Shown here: positions 52,849-61,036 of the stretch, piece by piece
Numbering within the stretch: position 1 is the first letter of the stretch
Layout: each line of letters begins with the position of its first letter
The notes under the pieces: generated by a model
What the model saw: the letters and a program-made list of their open reading frames with translations, nothing else
What the model was told of the DNA's origin: nothing
Databases searched by the model: none
Translations under genes and position numbers: made by a program
DNA from: Haloferax mucosum ATCC BAA-1512
Lineage (GTDB): Archaea > Halobacteriota > Halobacteria > Halobacteriales > Haloferacaceae
Assembly (NCBI RefSeq): GCF_000337815.1
Contig: NZ_AOLN01000006.1
Coordinates: 124,001-188,000 of the forward strand
Direction: 5' to 3'
DNA length: 64,000 nt

Positions 52849-54242
52849 GAAACGCGGGTGTCATCTCCGGTGTGAGTGTGGCCCATGGCCGGGCCAACGT
52901 CCGCGAGATAGAGTCCGCTTCGAGTGACGACGCACAAGCAGTCGTGAAGCGACTCCTCGCCCGCGACGGCGTCTCGGAGGCGTTCTCCCTCCAGACGTGT
53001 AACCGAGCGGAAGCGTACGTCGTCACCGACGATGCGACCGACGGCCGCCGCGCGCTCGACGATTTCGCACCCGACGTTCGAGACGGAAGCGTCCGCTACA
53101 TGGACCACGAAGAGAGCCTTCGGCACCTCATGCGGGTGGCCGCGGGCCTCGAATCGCTCGTCCTCGGGGAAGACCAGATTCTCGGGCAGGTCAAGACTAG
53201 CGTCGAGGCGGCCCGCGAGTGTGGCGCAATCGGGGCGATGCTCGAAGACGCCCTGATGAAAGCCGTCCACGTCGGCGAACGCGCCCGCGACGAGACGGCA
53301 ATCAACGAGGGTGCGGTGTCGCTCGGAAGCGCCGCCGTCAGACTCGCCCGGGCGGAACTCGACTCCCCTATCGACGAGAGCGCCGCGCTCGTCGTCGGTG
53401 CGGGCGAGATGGGAACGCTCGCCACGAAGGCGCTCGCGTCCGTCGATGTCGAGGAACTGACGGTTGCGAACCGGACCGTCTCGAACGCGACACACATCGC
53501 CCGCGAGATTCACGGCGTCACGAACGCGACGGGACTCGGCGACATGGCCGGCTTGCTCGGCGACGCCGACCTCGTCATCACCGCGACGAGCAGTCCGGAG
53601 TACGTCGTCACCGCCGGACACCTGTCCGAAACGGGATCGACGATACTCATCGACATCGCCCAACCGCGCGACGTTGACCCCGCCGCAGACGAACTCACCG
53701 GTATCAGCGTCCGCGACATCGACGACCTCGAAACGGTCACCGACAGGACGGCCGAACGCCGCGAGCGCGCGGCCAGCACGGTCGAGGCCATGATCGACGA
53801 GGAGTTCGACCGACTGCTCGCCGCCTACAAGCGAAAGCGGGCCGACGAGGCGATTAGCTCGATGTACGAGGCCGCAGAGCACGTCAAGCGCCGCGAGGTC
53901 TCGACCGCGCTCTCGAAACTCGAAGCGCAGGGCGACCTCACGGACGAACAGCGAGAGACCGTCGAATCGCTCGCCGACGCGCTCATCGGGCAACTGTTGG
54001 CCGCGCCGACGAAGAGCCTCCGCGACGCCGCCGGCGACGACGATTGGACGACCATCCAGACCGCGATGCGACTGTTCGACCCCGGTTTCGGCGACCTCCC
54101 CGGGTCCGGTCCAACGGCCACGGACGCGCCGTCCTCGCCGATGGATATCGCCGACGACCCGCCAATCGAGATGGACATGGACCGTGAGGTGGCCGAACAA
54201 GACGTCTCGCGTCGGATGCTCGAACAGTTGTCGAACGACTGA
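52845..54242 (+). CDS. hemA: Glutamyl-tRNA reductase
   Basis: A 465-residue reductase that turns glutamyl-tRNA(Glu) into glutamate-1-semialdehyde for tetrapyrroles. The catalytic Cys lies in FSLQTCNRAEAYV (about residue 50), with the motif HLMRVAAGLESLVLGEDQILGQVK, an NADPH domain VVGAGEMGTLATKALASVDVEELTVANRT, and a C-terminal dimerisation helix. The C-terminal 60 residues are acidic, a haloarchaeal addition. The ATG is within the ATGA overlap with the previous stop. This enzyme begins tetrapyrrole synthesis, which the two upstream genes continue after the uroporphyrinogen steps. Confidence 0.96.
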   Translation: MRNAGVISGVSVAHGRANVREIESASSDDAQAVVKRLLARDGVSEAFSLQTCNRAEAYVVTDDATDGRRALDDFAPDVRDGSVRYMDHEESLRHLMRVAAGLESLVLGEDQILGQVKTSVEAARECGAIGAMLEDALMKAVHVGERARDETAINEGAVSLGSAAVRLARAELDSPIDESAALVVGAGEMGTLATKALASVDVEELTVANRTVSNATHIAREIHGVTNATGLGDMAGLLGDADLVITATSSPEYVVTAGHLSETGSTILIDIAQPRDVDPAADELTGISVRDIDDLETVTDRTAERRERAASTVEAMIDEEFDRLLAAYKRKRADEAISSMYEAAEHVKRREVSTALSKLEAQGDLTDEQRETVESLADALIGQLLAAPTKSLRDAAGDDDWTTIQTAMRLFDPGFGDLPGSGPTATDAPSSPMDIADDPPIEMDMDREVAEQDVSRRMLEQLSND

Positions 54243-54322
54243 TTTTTCGCCGCGAGATGTACGAAACGCGTCGCCCACGAGCGGCGTGACTTCTTATACG
54301 AAACCGGAACCATCGACACCCG

Positions 54323-54826
54323 ATGACCGCTCTAGTTCGACCTGCACGGCTATCGCCGCGTTTCGGGTCTTCGGTGCGCTTCGGTCGGCGACTCCTCGCA
54401 CGAGTTCGGGAGCGTCGCGTCCGCCGTCTGGTGAACGCAACGCCACGGAGGCGTGTTCGTGACCTCGGCGATCTCGCCCGCGTGACCGTCGTCGGCCGGG
54501 TGGTCGATGTCGCGGGCGACGGACTGGCAGTCAGCGCGTGGCGGGGCGACGACCAGACGGACGGACCGGTTTCGAGACGGGAGGTTCGGCCGTTTACCGT
54601 TGACGACGGGACCGGAACAGTCAGGGTTCGCGTACCGCCGGACGGCTACGTCGTCGCCGCGGAAGACGGGAAGACCGGTTTCAGAGGACGTGACGGGAGT
54701 GTTCGGGACAGTCCCTCGGTCCGCATCGGTCGCGGCGACACGGTATCCGTCACTGGGCGTGTCGTCTCCAGACGGGGGACCGACCGGCTCGTGACCGGGC
54801 CGGGATTCGTCGCCGCCGCGTTGTGA
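54323..54826 (+). CDS. Uncharacterised protein with OB-like C-terminal region
   Basis: A 167-residue protein. The N-terminal 45 residues are unusually basic (RFGSSVRFGRRLLARVRERRVRRLVNATPRRRVRDLGDL). A beta-rich part follows: ARVTVVGRVVDVAGDGLAVSAWRG, REVRPFTVDDGTGTVRVRVPPDGYVV and IGRGDTVSVTGRVVSRRGTDRLVTGP, with the spacing of an OB or GIDE-like fold. Possible nucleic-acid binding is a guess. An overlapping minus-strand frame is less plausible. It follows hemA by 80 bases, with no repeat structure noted. Confidence 0.6.
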   Translation: MTALVRPARLSPRFGSSVRFGRRLLARVRERRVRRLVNATPRRRVRDLGDLARVTVVGRVVDVAGDGLAVSAWRGDDQTDGPVSRREVRPFTVDDGTGTVRVRVPPDGYVVAAEDGKTGFRGRDGSVRDSPSVRIGRGDTVSVTGRVVSRRGTDRLVTGPGFVAAAL

Positions 54827-54871
54827 CACACCGGCAGAATCCTTATCGGTTTACCGCCCGACACATCCGCC

Positions 54872-55147
54872 ATGGCAGACGTCCTCTCCAACGACGAGGT
54901 CGAAGCACAGTTGAACGACGAGTGGGACCGCGACGGCGACGAAATCGTCCGCGTCTACGAGTTTGACGACTATCTCGAAGGCGTGGCGTTCGCCGCCGCC
55001 GTCGGCGAAGTCGCAGAAGAAGAGTTCCACCACCCGGAGATAACGATTCGATACAAGGAAGTCGAGGTCCGCCTCACGAGCCACGAAGAAGGCGGAATCA
55101 CCGAAAAAGACCTTCGCCTCGCCGACCTGTTCGACGACGAGTTGTAG
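54872..55147 (+). CDS. Pterin-4a-carbinolamine dehydratase
   Basis: A 91-residue PCD/DCoH protein. LNDEWDRDGDEIVRVYEFDDYLEGVAFAAAVGEVAEEEFHHPEITIRYKEVEVRLTSHEEGGITEKDLRLADLFDD carries the conserved HHPE...YxxVxVxLxxHxxGGxTxxDxxLA pattern. It dehydrates 4a-hydroxytetrahydropterin for aromatic amino-acid hydroxylases, or has a regulatory role when no hydroxylase is present. No hydroxylase is in the window. It ends seven bases before the next gene (LWR-salt), which probably shares the transcript. The upstream TTATCGGTTTAC is a likely promoter region. Confidence 0.9.
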   Translation: MADVLSNDEVEAQLNDEWDRDGDEIVRVYEFDDYLEGVAFAAAVGEVAEEEFHHPEITIRYKEVEVRLTSHEEGGITEKDLRLADLFDDEL

Positions 55148-55153
55148 TCGGCG

Positions 55154-55531
55154 ATGGCGCTGACGTACGTGTTCCGCGTTCGCGTCCGCCTCGATACGGC
55201 GGCGAACGTCGCCGCCGACCCCGACGAGTTCGAGACGACGGTTCGCGTCACGCCGCCGGACCCCGGCGAATCGGGATGGCTGTTCTTCCGCGACGCGCTC
55301 TGGCGCGGCGAAGTGAACGACGACGTGCACGCGCGACAACTCGCGGAGTCGTGGCTGGATGTGCCGGTCGTCTCTTGTGCGTTCGCCGAGTTGCAAGCGA
55401 GCGAATCCGAACTCGACGCGTTTCGGGAAGCAATCGCCGCCAATCTCGACGCGTTCAACGCCGACTCCGTCCGCGACGTCCTCCACAAATATCTCGGGAG
55501 TGCGATTCGTGTCAAATCGGGCGACTACTAA
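55154..55531 (+). CDS. LWR-salt protein
   Basis: A 125-residue protein unique to haloarchaea. The motif DALWRGEVNDDVHARQLAESWLDVPVVSCAFAELQASESELDAFREAIAANLDAFNADSVRDVLHKYLGSAIRV contains the LWR signature and conserved helices. The N-terminus is MALTYVFRVRVRLDTAANVAADPDEFETTVRVTPPDP, a beta-strand region. Function unknown. It begins six bases after the pterin dehydratase stop and is followed by the HAD gene with its own promoter. Confidence 0.86.
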   Translation: MALTYVFRVRVRLDTAANVAADPDEFETTVRVTPPDPGESGWLFFRDALWRGEVNDDVHARQLAESWLDVPVVSCAFAELQASESELDAFREAIAANLDAFNADSVRDVLHKYLGSAIRVKSGDY

Positions 55532-55582
55532 TCTGCAACGACAGAAGACATTTATTCGGTCCTGACCTACATAGTTATCCGA

Positions 55583-56260
55583 ATGGTCGCCGATAACTAC
55601 GATTTCTGGCTGTTCGACCTCGACGGAACGCTCGTTGACGCCGAGTGGTCGTACACGCGCGACGTGTTCGACCGCGTCGGCGAACGGTTGAACCGCCAGT
55701 TCACCGACCGAGAAGCAGAGACCATCTGGCACGGACTCGGCGGTGCACGCGACCCGACCCTCCGCGAGTGGGGCATCGACCCCGCCGAATTCTGGACCGC
55801 CTTCCACAGCGAAGAAGACCCGCACAAGCGTGCTGAGGTGACGTACCTCCACGATGACGCCGAACGCCTCATCGAAGAAATCCACGCCACGGGCCGCCCG
55901 GTCGGCATCGTAACGCACTGTCAACAGTTCTTGACGGACCCCGTCTTGGACCACCTCGACATACGAGATTGGTTCGACACCGTGGTCTGTTGTACGGAAG
56001 AGACGGGCTGGAAGCCCAACGCCGAACCGGTGAGGCGCGCGGTGTCCCAACTGGGACACGACGACCGCGTGCTGACCGACGGCGGCACTGCCGGCGTCCT
56101 CGCAGGCGACGGCGAAAGCGACATCGGAGCCGCGTGGAACGCCGGGCTTGACGGGATTCACGTCGAACGACACGGTCCCGACCACCGCGGGCGCTGTGTC
56201 CTCGGCGAGTACCGCGTCGAGTCGTTCGACGAACTCCCGCGAACGCACAGACTCGAATAA
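55583..56260 (+). CDS. HAD-superfamily phosphatase
   Basis: A 225-residue HAD hydrolase. Motif I: DFWLFDLDGTLVDAEWSYTRDVF (nucleophile Asp and acid/base Asp). Motif II: PVGIVTHCQQFLTDPVL (Thr). Motif III: WKPNAEPVRRAV. Motif IV: VLAGDGESDIGAAWNAGLDGIHVERHG with the acidic pair. A helical cap lies between motifs I and II. Substrate unknown; phosphoglycolate phosphatase-like. TTTATTCG at 55551-55558 lies 25-32 bases before the ATG. Confidence 0.9.
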   Translation: MVADNYDFWLFDLDGTLVDAEWSYTRDVFDRVGERLNRQFTDREAETIWHGLGGARDPTLREWGIDPAEFWTAFHSEEDPHKRAEVTYLHDDAERLIEEIHATGRPVGIVTHCQQFLTDPVLDHLDIRDWFDTVVCCTEETGWKPNAEPVRRAVSQLGHDDRVLTDGGTAGVLAGDGESDIGAAWNAGLDGIHVERHGPDHRGRCVLGEYRVESFDELPRTHRLE

Positions 56261-56348
56261 GCAGGCCACTCTCCGAACGCGAACACCGAGTTCGAACGGT
56301 CTCAGAGAGAACTCTCAGTACGACGAAGTTGCTGAAACAGGCGCCTAG

Positions 56349-57116
56349 CTATCTGTAGAGCGTCTCTTCGGGGGTCGGACGGGCGTAGATGTCACCCGCA
56401 CTGGTGACCGCGAGTTGCAGGTCGCTATAGGGGAATCTGATTTCGATACCCGGTCGCTCTTCGTCTTCGATGACGGGGCGAAGCAACGCTTCGAGCGCGT
56501 CGGTGTCGATGAATTCGTACAGTGGGTTTTCGATGGCGGAGAGTCCGGCGTGCGCCTCGACGGCTTCGGCGATGACGATGCCGAGTTCCTCCTCGCCGAG
56601 CCACTGTCCGACGAGTTCCCACTCCTCGTCGAGACCGAAGGTCGCTTCCGAAGTGGCGTCTGCGTGCTCGGAGAGCGCCCGACCCACCGCCGACGACTCG
56701 CCGTCGAACGTTACGGCGGCGTCGCCAGCGCTGGTGTCGGCGTCGTCGTCGGAGAGAGAACGGACACGCTGAAGAACCGTCGAGAGGTCGCCGGGACCGG
56801 CCTTCTGGACGTACTCGGTGGCGCCCGCGGCCGAGACGACGTCGGACACTTCGGGCCACTCTTTCGCCGTGAACAGCAGGATTGGGATATCGTCGCGTTC
56901 CTTCCGAACGGCTTCGACGAGCGGCGTCCCGTTGGGAAGAATCAGCGAGTCGCTGACGACGCAGTCAACACGCTCACGTGAGAACACGTCGAGAGCCTCA
57001 CTGGCCGAGCCAGCAGTGAGGAGAGAAACCGTATCGAGCTGTCGAAATGCGGCCTCCGAGAGCGCGAGCATCTCGGGGTCGTCGTCAGCGTGAAGTACTG
57101 TCAGCGGACGGTGCAT
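56349..57116 (-). CDS. Response regulator with HalOD1 output domain
   Basis: A 255-residue two-domain regulator. Receiver: VLHADDDPEMLALSEAAFRQL, phosphoacceptor Asp56 in VDCVVSDSLILPNG, Thr in LLFTAKEWPE, Lys in EYVQKAGPGDL. After a linker, the C-terminal HalOD1 domain reads IVIAEAVEAHAGLSAIENPLYEFIDTDALEALLRPVIEDEERPGIEIRFPYSDLQLAVTSAGDIYARP. Such proteins signal in haloarchaea; HalOD1 is probably an interaction domain. ATAAAAAC (57141-57148) supports the ATG at 57116, read as GTTTTTAT on this strand. No kinase is adjacent; the one at 30225 has no regulator next to it. Confidence 0.88.
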   Translation of the reverse strand: MHRPLTVLHADDDPEMLALSEAAFRQLDTVSLLTAGSASEALDVFSRERVDCVVSDSLILPNGTPLVEAVRKERDDIPILLFTAKEWPEVSDVVSAAGATEYVQKAGPGDLSTVLQRVRSLSDDDADTSAGDAAVTFDGESSAVGRALSEHADATSEATFGLDEEWELVGQWLGEEELGIVIAEAVEAHAGLSAIENPLYEFIDTDALEALLRPVIEDEERPGIEIRFPYSDLQLAVTSAGDIYARPTPEETLYR

Positions 57117-57227
57117 ACAACCTATATTGAGGCTACGTGGATAAAAACGTTCCACATATTTTATACTTCAATGAATCGTGAATATCTGAAGGAGAACGAA
57201 GGGATTTGTAAAGCGTTACGATTGCCT

Positions 57228-59165
57228 TCAGACCTTCTCGAAGCCTGTAAGCCCGTCAAGTACGTCGTCGATTCGGTCGAGCGCGTCGCCGAGCGACTGC
57301 ACACCCCGTTTCCCAGTTCGGTCGGGATTTGCCAAGACGCGAACACGCTGGTCGCCGAGTGAGACGAAGCCCAATTCGAGCGCCGCGGCCGTCTCACGAA
57401 GCCCCAAGCCGACGGCCGCGTTGCCGGCGCGGACAGCGCGGGGGGGACTCTCGAACGCCTTCGCGCCGTTTTCGAACCCCTCGATTGCCTCGACGAGTTC
57501 GTGTCTGGTGACGTCGCGCGCCTCCGCCAGCGCGGCGAGGGCGTTTCCGAGTTCGGTCCGGAGCCCGGAGTTGGTGTCGCGGTTGACGAAGCGAAGGTCG
57601 TCGTCTACGAGGCTTTCGAGACCGGTCACGCCGTCGGGGTTGTCGGCGGGGACGACGAGTCCCCACTCGCGCGTCCACGACCCGAGTTCGACCGCTTCGT
57701 CGTCTCCGTGGTACTCGCCGGCGACGACAGCCACGTCCGGGATTCCGTTGCGCAGACGGCGCAGTCCCTCGCGCGACCCGAACGGGAGGTACCGCGGCGA
57801 CGGCACGCGGTCGAGCAGTCGGGACAGAGCCGGGTCGTCCTCGCCGACGCCGAGCAGTTCCGGCGGGCGAACGTCCGGTGAGAACAGTTGCACCGTGACG
57901 GACTCGCCCTCGGCGAGGTACTCGACATCGGCGGGGATTTCGACCACGCCGTCAGCCTCGACCAGACTCGTCGTCGCGCCCGACCCCTTGTCAACGGGAT
58001 AGACGAGTCGCTCGCTCGCGGTGTCGTCGGGGTTGTTCCTTGTGTCTGCGACCGAGTCACCGGTCGATGGGGCGCTTCCCGTCACGAGTCCGACCGGCAT
58101 CAGTCGCGTCCGACCCTCGGCGTATCGCTCGCGGACGGCCATCGACCCCTCGACGGTCGCCATCCGCGGTTCCGGCAGGCCAGCGGCGGCGCGGATGGCC
58201 GGCGCGGCGAACGTTCGGAAAATCGTGAGCGCCGAGACCGGATAGCCGGGCAAGCCGATGTACGCGCCCCCCTCACCAAGCGTCCCGACGAGCATCGGCT
58301 TGCCGGGCTTGACGGAGACGCCGTGAAGCAGTAACTCACCACGTTCTTCGACGACGCGGTAGATGACATCGACCGCGCTTGCCGAGGTCGAACCCGACGA
58401 GAGTACGAGGTCGCACTCGTCGGCGGCCTGCCGAAGCAGGCGCTCCATCTCGTCGTAGTCGTCGCCCGCGTGGGGGTAGAGCTTGGGAACTCCGCCCGCT
58501 TCATCGACGCCCGCGGCGATGGTGTAGGAGTTCACGTCATAGATTTCGCCCGCCTCAGGTCGGAGGTCGTCACCCGGCCGAACGAGTTCGTCACCAGTCG
58601 AGACGATGCCGACGACGGGTCTCCCGCGGACGGGCACGTCGTCGATGCCGAGCGCTGAGAGCAGGCCGATTTCGCGGGGTGTGAGCCGCGTTCCGGGACC
58701 GAGCGCGCGAGCACCCGCGGCGATGTCGGTGCCGGCGGACATCACGCTGTCGCCCGGCGCGACCGAGGTGTAGGTGAGAAGCGATCCGTCTCGTTCGTCG
58801 GTTCGCTCGACGATGACGACGGCGTCAGCGCCCGGCGGCATCACCGCGCCGGTCGAAATTTCGACCGCAGTTCCGGAGGTGACTTCCACGTCCGGTTCGG
58901 ACCCGGCGTGAACCTCGCCGACGAGTTCCAGTTCGACCGGGTCGGCCTCGTCGGCCCCGAACGTGTCCCGGGCGCGGACCGCATAGCCGTCCATGCTCGC
59001 GCGGTCGAAGCCGGGGACGTCCATCCCGGCGTCGATTCGCTCGGCGAGGACCCGCCCACGGGCCGCCGACAGCGGGACTGTCTCCGAATCGGGGGTCACG
59101 TCGAGCGACGCGATAGTTTCGCGGGCCTCCTCGGGGGAGGCGAGGTCGCGGAACTGTTTTCTCAT
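57228..59165 (-). CDS. MoeA fused to periplasmic-binding-like domain
   Basis: A 645-residue protein. Residues 1-405 are MoeA: FRDLASPEEARETIASLDVTPDSETVPLSAARGRVLAERIDAGMDVPGFDRASMDGYAVRA, VVGIVSTGDELVRPGDDLRPEAGEIYDVNSY, SGSTSASAVDV and GLPGYPVSALTIF. Residues 440-645 are a PBP-like domain: YLPFGSREGLRRLRNGIPDVAVVAGEYHG and FVNRDTNSGLRTELGNALAAL. MoeA inserts molybdate or tungstate into adenylated molybdopterin; the PBP-like domain may bind the oxyanion. The ATG overlaps the upstream moeA stop as ATGA, so it is the second gene of the pair. Confidence 0.9.
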   Translation of the reverse strand: MRKQFRDLASPEEARETIASLDVTPDSETVPLSAARGRVLAERIDAGMDVPGFDRASMDGYAVRARDTFGADEADPVELELVGEVHAGSEPDVEVTSGTAVEISTGAVMPPGADAVVIVERTDERDGSLLTYTSVAPGDSVMSAGTDIAAGARALGPGTRLTPREIGLLSALGIDDVPVRGRPVVGIVSTGDELVRPGDDLRPEAGEIYDVNSYTIAAGVDEAGGVPKLYPHAGDDYDEMERLLRQAADECDLVLSSGSTSASAVDVIYRVVEERGELLLHGVSVKPGKPMLVGTLGEGGAYIGLPGYPVSALTIFRTFAAPAIRAAAGLPEPRMATVEGSMAVRERYAEGRTRLMPVGLVTGSAPSTGDSVADTRNNPDDTASERLVYPVDKGSGATTSLVEADGVVEIPADVEYLAEGESVTVQLFSPDVRPPELLGVGEDDPALSRLLDRVPSPRYLPFGSREGLRRLRNGIPDVAVVAGEYHGDDEAVELGSWTREWGLVVPADNPDGVTGLESLVDDDLRFVNRDTNSGLRTELGNALAALAEARDVTRHELVEAIEGFENGAKAFESPPRAVRAGNAAVGLGLRETAAALELGFVSLGDQRVRVLANPDRTGKRGVQSLGDALDRIDDVLDGLTGFEKV

Positions 59166-60382
59166 GCAGACCACTCCCAGCCCTCGACAGTGACGGCTTC
59201 GCCTTCGTCGTAGCCTTCGACCGTCTCGGGAACGACGACCCACCCGTCAGAGAGTGCGACGCTGGAGAGAATGCCCGACCCCCTGGTTCGCGTGGGGGTC
59301 GCGGTGCGGTCGCCGCGCTCGCCGTCGAGTCGAACGCGGGCGAACGTCCGGACACCGGGCGAACTCGAAAGCTTCCGCGTAAGGGTTGCATCGACTGTCG
59401 GAACGGGGCGTTTCGAAAGCGACCCGACGCGTTTGAGCAACGGGCGAAGGAACTGGAAGGCGGTGACGAGGCAGGCGACTGGATAGCCGGGGAGCACGAC
59501 GACAGGCGTGTCTTCGACGACGCCGACCGCGACGGGGTGGCCCGGTTCGAGCGCGACGCCGTGAACCAACACGTCGCCGAGGTCGGCCACCACGTCGGGA
59601 ACGAGGTCACGCTCGCCGACCGAAGAGCCGCCGGTGGTGACGACCACGTCGGCGTCGAGGTCGGACTCGATGGCCTCACGAAGCAACACGGCGTCGTCGG
59701 CGACGGCGCTCCGAGCGGCGGCCGCACCGCCCCACCGCTCGACCAGCCGCGAGACAGACAGGCTGTTCGTCTCGATTACCTGCCCGGGTTCAGGGTCGGA
59801 GTCCACCAGTTCCCCACCGGTCGGGACGACGGCGACGTGCGGGCGCTCGAACACCGTGATAGATTCCAGCCCGAGCGACCGGAGCAGTCCGAGGTCTGAC
59901 GGCCGGAGTTCGTGTCCCGCGTCGAACAGCGTGTCGCCCTCGCGTACGTCTTCGCCGCGTTCACCGACGTTCTCACCCGCCGCGAGCGAGGAGAACACTT
60001 CGAGGTCGTCGCCGACGCGCTCTGTCGTTTCGACCATCACGACGGCGTCGGCACCGTCCGGAAGTTCGCTTCCCGTGTGGACGCGGGTTGCCGTTCCCGG
60101 ACCGACTGCGTCGTTTGTAACCCGGAGAACGGCCGGCGACCGACCGCTCGCACCGAACGTATCGCTCGCGCGGACCGCATAGCCGTCAACCGCGGCGCGG
60201 TCGTAGCCGGGCACGTCAACGGGTGCGACGACGGGTTCAGCGAGCGCCCGCCCGTCGGCCTCGCTGAGCGGGCGACGTTCGGTCCGTCCGTGTGGTGAGA
60301 CCGCCGCGAGAACCGTCTCGCGGGCGTCGGCCAAACGAGTCCGTGCTTTGAACCCGGCCGCGCGTCGGTCGTCGTGAGTCAT
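59162..60382 (-). CDS. moeA: Molybdopterin molybdotransferase MoeA
   Basis: A 406-residue MoeA. SPHGRTERRPLSEADGRALAEPVVAPVDVPGYDRAAVDGYAVRASDTFG is the N-terminal subdomain; ELPDGADAVVMVETTERV contains the MPxGAD-like motif; VAVVPTGGELVDSDPEPGQVIETNSLSV and VVVTTGGSSVGERDLVPDVV give the nucleotide- and metal-insertion sites; VVVLPGYPVACLVTAF is the conserved end. It inserts Mo into MPT-AMP. It overlaps the fused MoeA gene by 4 bases, so the two are made together. The start at 60382 (MTHDDRRAAGF) leaves 190 bases to the divergent Hsp20 gene. Confidence 0.92.
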   Translation of the reverse strand: MTHDDRRAAGFKARTRLADARETVLAAVSPHGRTERRPLSEADGRALAEPVVAPVDVPGYDRAAVDGYAVRASDTFGASGRSPAVLRVTNDAVGPGTATRVHTGSELPDGADAVVMVETTERVGDDLEVFSSLAAGENVGERGEDVREGDTLFDAGHELRPSDLGLLRSLGLESITVFERPHVAVVPTGGELVDSDPEPGQVIETNSLSVSRLVERWGGAAAARSAVADDAVLLREAIESDLDADVVVTTGGSSVGERDLVPDVVADLGDVLVHGVALEPGHPVAVGVVEDTPVVVLPGYPVACLVTAFQFLRPLLKRVGSLSKRPVPTVDATLTRKLSSSPGVRTFARVRLDGERGDRTATPTRTRGSGILSSVALSDGWVVVPETVEGYDEGEAVTVEGWEWSA

Positions 60383-60572
60383 ACCGTCACTTCGGCGGGA
60401 CGGACAAAAAGCGTCGGTCACTGCGGCGAGTTCGACGGCCGCGTCGGCACACCTGTCAGGTCCCGCCGTCACGACCGAGCAGGCGATGTGGCGGCCGAAT
60501 TTACCGCATTTAGCGCTCTCGCGCCCGCGCGGGACCGCCGGGTTTTTCGACCCCGCCTCCTTATGGGCAGTC

Positions 60573-61028
60573 ATGTCAACACTGCGCGACGCGCTGTCCG
60601 AACTCCCGGACGCGGTGTTCGCCGACCTGTTGGAATCCGAGACGTCGTACCTCCTGGTCATCGACCTCCCCGGAGTGACCGGCGAGACGGCCGACCTCCG
60701 GGTCGAGAAGGGCCGATTGGTCGTCGAAGCGCGACGCGACAAGCAACTCCCGCCGGAGTTCGACTACGTCCGCGAGGAACGTCCGCTGTTTCTCGATGCC
60801 GAACTTCCGTTACCGCCGGACGCGGTGGCCGACGAGGCCGAGGCGTCGATGGAGCGTGGGACCCTCGAAATCCGCCTTCCCAAGCGCGAGGCCGCCCCGG
60901 AGCGGACGATACCCATACTCACCGACGACGCTTCCGAGAGGACCGAAACAGCCGGCCAGCACGAATCCGGCGGCGTTGACGACGAACCCTCGTCGGACCG
61001 TCAGCATAACTCTGGCGACGACGCCTGA
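60573..61028 (+). CDS. Hsp20/alpha-crystallin-like small heat-shock protein
   Basis: A 151-residue alpha-crystallin domain protein. SYLLVIDLPGVTGETADLRVEKGRLVVEARRDKQLPPEFDYVREERPLFLDAELPLPPDAVADEAEASMERGTLEIRLPKRE is the Hsp20 beta-sandwich, with GVTGETADLRVEKGRL and MERGTLEIRLPKRE as family signatures. The IPI motif (RTIPIL) near the C-terminus mediates oligomer contacts. The last 40 residues are acidic. It probably holds misfolded proteins. Nine bases separate its stop from the UbiB-type gene, suggesting one transcript. Confidence 0.87.
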   Translation: MSTLRDALSELPDAVFADLLESETSYLLVIDLPGVTGETADLRVEKGRLVVEARRDKQLPPEFDYVREERPLFLDAELPLPPDAVADEAEASMERGTLEIRLPKREAAPERTIPILTDDASERTETAGQHESGGVDDEPSSDRQHNSGDDA

Positions 61029-61036
61029 CGAGGCGG

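Noticed and set aside
52215-54278. 687-codon minus-strand frame
   Set aside because: Antisense to precorrin-2 dehydrogenase and hemA, both with full motifs.
54851-56269. 472-codon minus-strand frame
   Set aside because: Antisense to pterin dehydratase, LWR-salt and HAD genes.
57090-57362. 90-codon plus-strand frame
   Set aside because: Overlaps the response-regulator promoter and the 3' end of the moeA fusion; composition is not haloarchaeal.
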